Below are positions 24,001 to 33,600 of a stretch of DNA of 64,000 nucleotides, piece by piece. Location of the stretch: assembly GCA_003415625.1 (NCBI GenBank), contig PYIU01000004.1, positions 4,030,001-4,094,000 of the forward strand, given 5' to 3'. This stretch comes from Aquanectria penicillioides. Taxonomy: Eukaryota; Ascomycota; Sordariomycetes; Hypocreales; Nectriaceae. The notes beneath the pieces were generated by a model that was not told where the DNA came from, did not search any database, and saw only the letters and a program-made list of their open reading frames with translations. A program made the translations under genes and the position numbers. Positions within the stretch are counted from its first letter, which is position 1; each line of letters starts with the position of its first letter.

Positions 24001-24911
24001 CATTTATGATATATTTATCGAATTTGGAACTGGAGCACGAAATGCCGTCAGCAAGGGTTCACTAAGCAGGGCACTCCATAAGACCTACTCATATAGAGCG
24101 GAATGCTGTAGGCCAACCATGGCATGCCTAACCGGTTCGTAATAGCCTCCTTTCGCCTCAATCATGACGAGTTCAACTGAAGGGTCAAGCAACGCATCTT
24201 GAGAATTGCCCCAGAAGATTTCGATTCTTGGAGGAGTGTTTTCGTTCTCCCCAGCTGATTCGTCAGGCTCCAATCCTCCCTTCAAGTACCTTGCAGCAAC
24301 AACGGCGATGAAACATCGAGTTTTAAAGTTATCCGAGGAAGGTGAGAGAGCAACCAAGGTTCCTGCTGTAAGCCGCGAGGTTTGTGGCCAGAGGACTTTT
24401 GACGGCGATCTCTCCGTCGAAAAAGAGATGCGACAAGCGGCCCCTGACTTTGCGAACAAGTAACCTTGAACATGGACCTATTTTTGTTAGTTGGTAAAAG
24501 AAACCGATGAGTAATTCGTACTTGAGTGTAGATAAAAAAATCACACGCCTCCATCATACTAGGATTCTCTCGAATCTCATTGACGGCCTGGCGGAGTAAT
24601 TCCGTTCCCTCAAACCGATTTAACAGATACTGAGTTTTCAAGTACTCAGTTTTTGTGGGGGACTCCTGCCAGGTATTTTGGGGCAGTGGAGGAGGGTGGG
24701 TTGCCATGATCTCGGCAGCAATGGGAAGTTCTGGCGCGGTTTGCCATGCCTCCAGTTGGGACGCTTGATTGCGAAGACGGTCCCCAAAGACATGGCTTTT
24801 AATGGGTTCTAAAGACTCATGTTCCTATATGGTTTCAAGAGTGAGAGAGAGAATTCAAGAGCGTGCTTGTAGCTGGCGACAAGAACACTGACGTACCTTG
24901 AACCCGGCCAT
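21008..24911 (-). CDS. NFX1-type zinc-finger superfamily 1 helicase (ZNFX1/SAD-3/Hrr1-like)
   Basis: Four exons are inferred: 24911-24897 (15 nt, encoding MAGFK), 24824-24522, 24477-24089 and 24029-21008, together 1242 residues. All introns have GT/AG ends and the phases agree. Helicase motifs are clear: Walker A GPPGTGKT at 291-298, motif II IEEAAE near 605, motif III GDHQQL, motif V VDGFQGEENDVII and motif VI ATSRARRGMYIFG. A Cys/His-rich NFX1-type segment follows (CKQPCDEFCAQGHACKTLC, then CGKVLSCGHSCGSLCG). An Arg/Gly-rich tract (RGRTSGRTSRRTRGRGGRG) and a Ser/Pro-rich tail end the protein. The family contains animal ZNFX1, fission yeast Hrr1 and Neurospora SAD-3, which act with Argonaute and RNA-dependent RNA polymerase in RNA silencing or meiotic silencing. 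That role here is family inference. The gene is divergent from the kinase-like gene 1.7 kb away. Confidence 0.93.
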
Positions 24912-26567
24912 CCTAGAATAGCCGTAGTAAGGAGGAGTTTAGCTCCCCGACTACTGAGTGTTAATTTGTCACATGTTGTCAGAAATTAAGAGACATAGTG
25001 ATTTCTTGGGGAGTTAAGTGTTAGGGCGTGGGGGGTAGAAGAAGCAGAAAAAACAGGACGAGATGAGATGGAGGAAATGCTAGCGTAGAAAGAGGGAGTG
25101 GTTGGGGGGCGAGCTGCTGCATAGGTAGTAACCACCGTCCCACGGCGGGCCTTGCTTCTCCAAAAAGAAAGCGGAGTAAAAGAGATTGCGATATGATATT
25201 GTTGATCAAACTTACACTTAATCCGGTACTCAGAAAGGCAGGTAGTTTGCAGTGAACGCGTATGACGACAATGGCACGATCGTTGTAACGTCTTGAACCG
25301 GCCCTCGCTAAGTGACCGGTTGTGAAGATATGTGCGGGGAGAAAAAGGATAGAGGGAGGGAAGAAGATAGAACTAGGAACAGGAACTCACCTTAGCCACT
25401 ATGTGGGCTGGAAGGGTTCGGCGTGAGCAGCTGCGAGACAGCTGACGCCAATGGGTCTCACTGAAGGCCGGTGCAGAGTGCATTGGTTAGTTCAACAACG
25501 TGATTGAAGCAGGGAAAAAGCAAGGGAGAAAAAAGAATTGAAGAAGGTCACACGCCGAGTTTATCGTAGCTGGAGGTAGAGAAGGAAGAGCCCTCAGGTA
25601 TTCTCCATTGCTTGCCTCTGGCAAAGTGTTTGACCCGGCAGTTGCTCAAGAACGTATCTCCAGGCATTGCAACGCCCTCCCAAACCAATAGACACCTTCC
25701 AATCAGGAAATTTGGTATGTGATGGCAGACTGTTCTGGAAGGAGTCGAACGTAAGTCAGTGCTGAGACGTTTACCACAAAGCTGGTAAGATCGCGAGGGA
25801 TCAAGCCACTTGGTATTCATAGATAGAGACAAATATTCCACGTGCTTCTATTGCAATAGTTATAAATAGATGGACACACGGGAATTTTGCTGCGAGCACC
25901 CGAAGCCCTCGGTGTCTGATGGCACTCTCGTATCGATCTCACAGATGCAATGCACAGGAGAGTCCTCTGCGACCTGCATTTTGACAGGCGACAAAGCCGA
26001 CTAACATGCCTGAGGATACCCCAATTACTTCCCGGTACCTCATTCTTCTTTTCTCGTCTTCTTTTTTCATAGAAGCACAATATTCAGTGCCACTGCCCCT
26101 CTATTGGGCAACTCCGTGATAATACGGACCCAGGCGGGAAACTACAGTGTTTGGTCGCACCTGTTTGTATCTTACGCCTCCCAATCAAGTTTGCATTCAC
26201 GTGCAGTTCCAACTAGAATCAAATGACCCAAGAACATGCCCATTCCAAGGTCAACTTCCTAAGTCTGTAGCCTAACTTACCTCGTGATTCCTACCTATCT
26301 TGCAATGGTCGAGACGTGGGGCAAAATTTACATCTGGATGACGCTGTCAACCTCATTTCCGTTCCCTGCATCGCCGTAGCGCTGAATCAGCGTTGCCGCC
26401 ATCCCGCCAAAACAATTGGACAGCGGCTGAGAAACTGACATGCTCCCAAACCCTCTCGATTCCCCAAGCTACACATAGATTGCATTTTCATCACCGACGC
26501 TGCTCCCAACATCACTCATCAACAACTCATCTCAAGACTTGCCGATAAATGCAACATTGGCTTGGCC
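24912..26567. other. Divergent intergenic region between helicase and kinase-like genes
   Basis: This 1.66 kb must contain both promoters. The sequence is mixed in composition with no obvious repeats. One weak minus-strand open frame (25548-25820) is listed separately. No TATA box or operator could be assigned. Confidence 0.5.
25548..25820 (-). CDS. Possible small protein, weak candidate
   Basis: The frame starts ATG at 25820 and reads 90 codons to a TGA at 25550-25548. A GTAAAC...CAG segment inside it could be an in-frame intron, leaving about 75 residues. The predicted peptide has Cys, Trp and His scattered through it but no signal peptide or known motif. It lies in the promoter interval of two divergent genes, so a chance frame is as likely as a gene. 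Confidence 0.22.
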   Translation of the reverse strand: MNTKWLDPSRSYQLCGKRLSTDLRSTPSRTVCHHIPNFLIGRCLLVWEGVAMPGDTFLSNCRVKHFARGKQWRIPEGSSFSTSSYDKLGV

Positions 26568-27830
26568 ATGGATCAGCCCAACTACGACAAATACCTTGCC
26601 TCGATCTTCCCAGGGACGTCTTGGGCCCTCGATATACTTAGCGGTGGCCTAGTCAACACGACTTTGCGGGCCACAAAAACGGCCGGGACCTGCCCTCATG
26701 CATCACTCATCCTCAAACACGCCCGACCCTACGTCAATGTCGCAGGCCCAAAATGGAGCTTCTCAACAAAGCGCCAGGTAAGCTTTGCCTCCCATTACAA
26801 AAACCATGACAGAGAATAACAAGGAGTGTAGGAGGTTGAGGCTCTTTTCCTCAGCTTGTGGGATGACGACGGCGTCTTGTTTGACACGAGGAAACGAACT
26901 GGGTTGTGGCGCTCGCCGAGATGCATTCATCATCGAGATGGCAAGGAGTCAGAGCTGGGCCTCACTGACAGAGACCTAGAAGCATCAATACTCGTTCTAT
27001 CAGACCTAGGTAGCCTCATCAACATATTCACCTTCCTTCAAGAGCATGCTCACAGTAACTGGGCCGAAGTTCGCGATCGGATCAAAACACTAGGTCATTC
27101 CCTAGGCAGCATATTCGCCGCCATCCACAGCGACAACACAGTGGAATTGGTGAAGGCCGTTCCCGGGGCTATGCGGAAACTCACTCGCTGCCTAGCCAAG
27201 GATGTCGTGCGAATAGCTGCCGTCGAGCCACTCAGAGATCGTCTCGAAGCAACACCAAATGGTCAACAATTGTACAAACGCGTTGACGAGGACTACCATA
27301 CCCCCAAGACCGCCTATCCATGGGCTTTGACCATCGGAGACTTTACACAGGGATCGATTTTAATGAATCCACCTGAAGTAAACGACTGGACACCAGCAAT
27401 TGTTGACTGGGAGTTTGGGGAGCTCAACGGTCGCGGCGTCAACGGCGACATGGCCCAATTCATCGCCCACTTGCACTGTGAACTCCTCTGCCAAGGGGAA
27501 AATGAACCACTTGGTCATGTTTTCTTGGAATTTACAACACATCTTTGCACCGGATACCGCGAGGCTTCGATGCTACAGGTCAGCCGGGATGCGAGAAACG
27601 AAAACGCGCAGCTTCTTCGAAGCGCCTTCATCCTTCAAGGGAGGGAAATAATCAATCAGGCAATGGACCAGTATGAAGGACATAATATGTCTGACAAGAT
27701 GGTCAATGTAGGGACATGGTATCTGGAGAGGGCTGGAGACGATATGGATGAGTTTGTGGATGAGAAAAATTGGGCTATGCTCAAGGAAGAAGACGGAGGC
27801 ATTCTCCAGTCACTATTTCTGTGGATTTGA
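26568..27830 (+). CDS. Kinase-like phosphotransferase (APH / methylthioribose kinase-like fold)
   Basis: Exons 26568-26777 and 26832-27830 (GTAAGC donor, TGTAG acceptor) give 402 residues. The start is the ATG at 26568; an earlier in-frame TTG is not used by nuclear genes. The N-lobe shows SGGLVNTTLRA (nucleotide-binding turn) and ASLILKHARPYV, where the Lys is expected to contact ATP, as in methylthioribose kinase-like proteins. The C-lobe carries TIGDFTQGSIL as catalytic loop and AIVDWEFGELNG as metal-binding loop. In most relatives the loop reads HGD and has an Asn further on; here the His is Ile and the Asn is Ser. The Asp residues remain, so activity is possible but uncertain. The family phosphorylates small molecules; the substrate is unknown. 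Convergent with the Zn(II)2Cys6 gene. Confidence 0.85.
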
Positions 27831-28233
27831 CTAACAAACAATGTTCATAATACAGACTCAGCCTTCTGCAATGATTCTTCACGTAGGAGATAGATTGATT
27901 TGTGTCTGAGGCCTTCGCTACGTTCGCTACGCGAGGGGCAATCATGTGGGCATCTTAATCATATGCATTTCTCAACCTGTTGTTCGTACATCGTATCCAG
28001 ACTTTTCTCCGATCCCACGAAGTAAAAGCTCTACCCGCTGCCTTTATCCCCGAAATAACGCCTTGCATCATACACTCCCAAAACCTCGGTAATGGTAACA
28101 ATGAAGGGGGTCATGAAAGCGTAGTCCTGGTACTGTTGTCCTTCTCTGGATCCGCATTGTCCCCGTCCTTGAAGATATCCCATATATATACTTCCTCTTG
28201 AAATTACCACATGTCACGTGTATATATATATCC
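27831..28233. terminator. Convergent 3' region with AT-rich inverted repeat
   Basis: The kinase-like and Zn(II)2Cys6 genes converge here across 403 nt. ATATATATAC near 28180-28190 and GTATATATATAT near 28219-28231 can pair across a spacer that includes CACATGTCACGTG. This is the likely shared polyadenylation/termination zone. A bacterial-style terminator is not implied. Confidence 0.4.
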
Positions 28234-30548
28234 TCAACAGACTCCTGATAAGATTGAGGCCGACTCAGAAATCGGCTGTCGGTGCCATTCGAGCTCCCCA
28301 TCAGGTCCTGCGAGGAAGGGAGCAACCTCTTCCACCAGCTCCCACTGTCCGGTAGCAGGATCCTTCTGAGCCGATCGCACAATCACATTAGACCCAAGAT
28401 CCTCGAATACGAGTTCTCGTCTCCGCAACAACAACCACTGTTCTTCGCCGGTAGCCTCCATGGTGACCATCTTCTCTACCTCGCGGTTCTTGACTGCAAT
28501 GGCCCTAAAAACACGGCTGTCACGGAGGGCGTTTCGGATGGGGTACTGCTCGAGAATTCGGATCGCATCATCCCGGACTGTCGGATCTCGACATGAAAAG
28601 GCTGAGACGAAGAGAGGCCATGTCCACCCTGAATCCATGGCAAAGCCGCAGCTAGGTCGGTTTGCAATGAGCGTCTCCGCGATGAGGTTGATTTCACGAT
28701 AGTGTGGGGTCAGCCCCTCGGCTACCTCGAGGGGAGAAAATCGGGGCAGAGAGGTGTAGACAAAGAGAATCAGATATTCGATTCGGAGGTTGATGGCTTG
28801 GAGGTAATGGCTCATGTTTTGTTGACGATTATCAGAGCAAGACTGCAGCAGAGGACCGTAGGCCTCTGCCCATCTCAGAAGCCAGTACCGCGATTCAGAA
28901 ACAAATTTTGAAATTCCAGGGTGCTGCCGAACGCTCGAGAGCTTCATGTCGAGCTCTTTGAGGTCCGAGATCTTGGTCAACCCAAGTTGCGACGTCGTCA
29001 AGGTCAGCAGGGGGATGTATTGCACCATTTGCCTCTGCAAGAGACTCCAATATCCACTCGCTTCTCCTAGCGAACTAAAGACCGGGGGCAGGTCCTCAAG
29101 TTTAGTAATATTGGTTTGTTTAGGCCGGAAATAGGGAGAATGTTTCGTGAAGGGTGCAATGCCCGGCGGTCGCTGTGGTCGCGGAGGAGTTTGTTGTTGT
29201 CCAGACTGGCTACTCGGGCTGCCTTGGCTTTGCGGACTTGGTAGGCCTGTTGATGGTTGTTGACTAGGGGGCCTTCCCTGCCATGGCGATCCAGGCTGGC
29301 TTGGGGACTCGAAGCGGGACCGGAAGGACTCGAGCTCGGATGCGACGAATTGTGTGAGGAGGGCGGCGGTTTCTGCTTGGGGGGGAAGAAGAACTTTTTA
29401 TACGAGCCCATGAATGATCGTGATTGCAATTCCAATGGCTTGTAGCAGTCAAGGATCTCCTGCACCAGGGCGGGAGGTGCAGGGGCAATACTGACAAGAT
29501 CGGGAGCCTTCTCAGTACAGGCAGCAAGCTCATTAAGCATACTGAAGCCATGGGTGACGTGCTTCAGGGCGGCAGGCATATTCCCTCGCTGGGCTTCGAA
29601 GCAAATGAAGAGAAGAGAGGACAGCATCGCGGTCCGCAGCCCTTCTCTGGTGGGTTTTGCTTTTGACTGCATCCGCAATGCTTCGCAATAATAGACAATG
29701 GCGTTGAGATAGTGCTTGTTGTCGTTCATGAGCTCGCCGCCTGGCGAGCTGGCTCCAGTCCCGTTGTCGACTTCACCGGCTTTGCGTAATGCACCGACAG
29801 CCATGGCACCGTATCTCAAGACCGGCTCCTGTAAGGTGAGCTGAGGCATGGTCGTGGTCCATAACCGGGAGTCGCCCAGGCCACCGCTAAGGAAGTTGAC
29901 AGAGAGGGTAGACCATTCATTGAAGTAGTCACGCTGCTCGGGGCTGGCGAAGCAGATGGTGTTTACGGGGGGCTCTTGAAGGACTAGGGGGCCTTTTTTG
30001 TGTGGATGAGCTTGGCGCTGGTGTTTGCCTTGTTTGGGGTTACTTTGGGAGTCTCGGAGCGGGAGGCGGATGAAGATGCGTCGGCATAGCCGTCACAATA
30101 GCCTCGCCATTTCATACAGTTGAGGCATGACGGCTTCGTTTCGTCGCACTTGACGTGTCGTTTCCTGTTTCCAAAGCAGTTAGTGGAATTCGGGGCGCGT
30201 TACATCGTTGCTGGTGGAGTTGCAGGCCGGTATTCCAACGGCCAGGGAGGGTTCTGGAAGGATGATTTAGCTGTAGGAGTGAAAGAACTCACTTGCCTGC
30301 GTATCTGTCAGCGAAAAAGGATGACTCGCAGCGACAAGGGCGGGTGTTTCTGGAACTTACAAGTGCTGCAACCCGTGCGCGCTCGCGTTGAGCTACGTCG
30401 GGTGTGTCTTGTCCTGGTCTCGAGGGCAAATCGGTGGGTGCCGCCTCTAGATGCCGCAGCGCCAGCCGATCGACCTGGCGTTGATGCTGGCGGGCTATTG
30501 TGGACGAGACAAATCTCGATCAGCTCAAACTCCGAGTTTTCAAGACGG

Positions 30549-30591
<43 letters not shown>

Positions 30592-30685
30592 AGGGCAAAA
30601 CGGGCGAGGGTATCGGGACGTGGACTCACTTGGCACCGCTGTTGTTGCGGTTAACATTGAGTGGGATGGAAAACTGGATCTCCAT
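28234..30685 (-). CDS. Zn(II)2Cys6 transcription factor, with micro-exon and two apparent frameshifts
   Basis: Inferred minus-strand exons are 30685-30630, 30494-30361, 30296-30293 (4 nt) and 30164-28234. Splicing rebuilds the binuclear cluster [29 protein letters not shown], with spacing C-x2-C-x6-C-x6-C-x2-C-x6-C. The body (EQRDYFNEWSTLSVNFLSG, then a segment ending HYLNAIVYYCEALR) matches the fungal-specific transcription factor domain 2 type. Two positions need one extra base each: the A6/C5 tract at 29987-29999 and the C7 run at 29379-29385 (given as plus-strand G/T runs). With both, the total becomes 2127 nt, exactly 709 codons. Intron 1 holds a CAA/TTG microsatellite. Its acceptor could alternatively be at the CTAG near 30451, giving a shorter exon 2 in the same frame. 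Target genes are unknown. Confidence 0.87.
30550..30592 (+). repeat. (CAA)n trinucleotide microsatellite inside an intron
   Basis: About 14 CAA/AAC units in intron 1 of the Zn(II)2Cys6 gene. It produces a false Asn run on the plus strand and a Val or Leu run on the minus strand; it is not coding in the model proposed here. Confidence 0.85.
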
Positions 30686-33600
30686 GTTGGCTCCCAAGTC
30701 CCTGCCGACGTCCTGCACGTCCTTGCAAATGCCGTCCGGCTCGGCAGTAAGCTTGACGAGATGTTGCGCTGTAGTGCACGCGACACTAAGCTGAGCTCAG
30801 CTCAAGAACGAGGCTGCAAATCCAGCAGCCTCCGCTCAGCCAGGGGGAAAACAGATAGACAAAGGGTTGCTGCTATCCAGACCGCAAATGGTTTCCGGTT
30901 TTGCAGTTAAGGTTGAGAGTCGCGAGAGTACGTAAGTGCGCTGAGGTACGTAGCTTTGTAGCGAAGATGCTCGAGTTGCGCCTCAGGAGCAGACAGCAGG
31001 AAGGGGGGGAAGAGCAGAGGTGGGCTCAGCTGCGTCAGTGGCGCTAGGCCTGTTGAAAAGCCGAGCTCATCTGCGTGCGGAAGGCGTTCAGGAACGGGAA
31101 TGTTTTGCGGAGATGATTACGAGGAATGGCTGATGAATGAATGAGTTAAACGTGAGCGAGTGGGTGTGGTTGTCTCGTTGGTTCGTTGCTTGGCGGCCTA
31201 GTGTCGGTCGCTTTTTGGCGGGCAAATCAGCGCTACCCCCCTTTAGCGCCTAGGAACCCTTTCTAACGGTGGGCAAGCGGGTACGGGGGCCCGGAAAGCG
31301 GCGATAGGGCGGTGCGGGCTGGCTCCGTTGGGTTGCTTGCTGATGGCTAGCAAGGCAGAGAGAGGGAGAAGGTGTTAGATGGAGTGGAGGAGGAGTGGTG
31401 GAGCGGAGTGGAGGTGAAGTGGGTTATGTTACAGTGAGCCGAAGTGCGGACTAAGTTGAAGATGAAGATGAAGATGAAGATGAAGATGAGGGTCGGATGT
31501 GTGGGTGGGCGCGGAGAGTCGAGGGGGAGGGATGTCTCTTTCTAAGAAGAAATGGATGGATGGACAGACAGACAGCTAGCCACCTTTCTGCTAAGTGGTG
31601 AATGTGTGAGTGCCTGCGTATGTGTCTGTGTGTCTGTGTGTGTCTGCGTGGCTGCGTGGCTGCCCGCGTGAAAACTAGAAACAGAGAAACGGTTCGAGGT
31701 TTGAGGTTTAATGTATGAGCCTGGCTTGGGTTGCTTTGTGGCTTTTGAGGATGTGTCTGGATTAGGAAGATGCCGGGGGCCCGGTCACGGGGATCCGGGA
31801 GATGAAGACGTGAAAGTGAGAGGACAGACGCGGCAGATAGGATGGAGATGGGATTTGACTAGGGGGAAGAACCAGGCGAGCGAATAAAACACCAGCTCGA
31901 GGCAGTAATTAGGCCTGGGCGTCAAGCGAAAGGGAAGCGACCAGAGTAAACAGGATCAAGGAGGGCGAGACGGGGACAAAGGAGGGAATGAGGAATATGC
32001 GCGTCTATTCTTCTGGGTGGTGTGTGTGGGTGGGTAATGGACGATTTGAGAGAGAATGCGGCGTGGGCTGGAGGACCAAGCACCAGGACCAAGGGTTGAC
32101 CATACCATGAGCCATGACCACAAGCAAAAAGCATGGAGCTACTACTGAGTATTGAACATGGGTATGGCGATGTAGGGATGGCATGGTACATGTACATACA
32201 TAGGTAGTATACCTAGGGAGCAAGTCCGGTATGGGACTGAGAGGAGAGGGGAAGGGGGGCTTGGTCGATGACCGATGACTGATGACTGATGCTTGGCAGT
32301 GCAGAGACCAAAAATAATTCTGACTTATTGAGGAGATGAATCGAAATGCTTGCTGTTGGGTACTTCAGCCATTATCAGAGGCCTGGCAGAGAGACAGGGT
32401 CCCAAAAGTAGATGCAGCCCAATAGAGGGTTGTTGCTTGGTACCGACTACCTGCATGTCAACCTGTCTATGTCTAGGTGCCTGCCAACCTACCAACCCAA
32501 AGATTTACATGTCCAATTAATAAAGGGAAGCGGGGGGGTTGGGGCAGACAGAGACTGAGATAATAAGAGTTGGTGAACGAATGGGAGGAGGGAAAAAAAG
32601 GCCAAGCTCATTGTCCACAAACTAACTACCTACCTAGGTATCCGTAGTTAGAAGCCAACAGATGGTCAGAGCAGGAAACTGAAAAAAAAAAAAAAAAAGC
32701 CCACCGAAACAGTGACATGCCGGGGTAACTAAAATATGCAGCCATGGGCCCTGGGTAATAGTAATAAAAGATTAAAAAAAAAAAAAAGGTCCCATCCGCT
32801 TCGCCTTGCGTGCCAAAACTACGTACGTGTGTCCTCGGGCACTCCAACGTCGTAATAAAGATCCATTTACGCTCATTTACTCCACATCCAATCCAGTATC
32901 GAGACACCAACCACCAACTATCAGTCCATCTCACAGGGGTCGTGCCTTTTCTCCGTGTCCATCTCGCCGACTACCGGATGCATCTCCCTTGATACGGGAA
33001 TTGCTCGAGTCACACAAATAATAATCAAGGAGAAAAATCTGCCCCCCCCAGCAATCTCGGTATCTGAAAGGCTGCACCGAAATTTCTACGTGGGGGCCAA
33101 CTCGAAACAAGACAACACGCTCTCAAACTCCCCGTCGCGATATCGTCGCTCGACTAAACAGGTAGCTCATTGAATCGGTGGCAAAGTGCCATTCCTTCGG
33201 CCAAGCTCGCCCCGAAACTAGCTCACATCTCTCTCCCCTCCCCTCCCCTCCCTCTCCTCTCTTCTCGCCCGTCGCCCCCATCAAGGGGTCCAACAAGCAT
33301 CAAGGGGGGCGGCGCCATCGAGCCACCAGGACATGACGGGGAACAAGTCCCGGGGCGATGTGGACGTGGACAATGGAGAAGAATGACGACATTGGCATCA
33401 ACTAGGCCGTCTGCCAAGTCCACTTCACAGCCCTGAACCGAAGTGAAATGCCGAACCTCCCGCCCAGTCCCTGTCTGAGCGCGCGTAATTCGCACGATTC
33501 AAGTCGCTGCCTTCACGCTTTTCACGCCCATCACCCATCGCCCTATTCGTTTTATGCTGGGTTGGTCAGGCAGATACCTAGGTACCCAAGGATGTAGGGA

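Noticed and set aside
29379..29385. Intron as the explanation for the frame change in the Zn(II)2Cys6 gene
   Set aside because: The only GT...AG pair that would fit is about 31 nt, too short to splice, and the same kind of change occurs at homopolymers in other genes.
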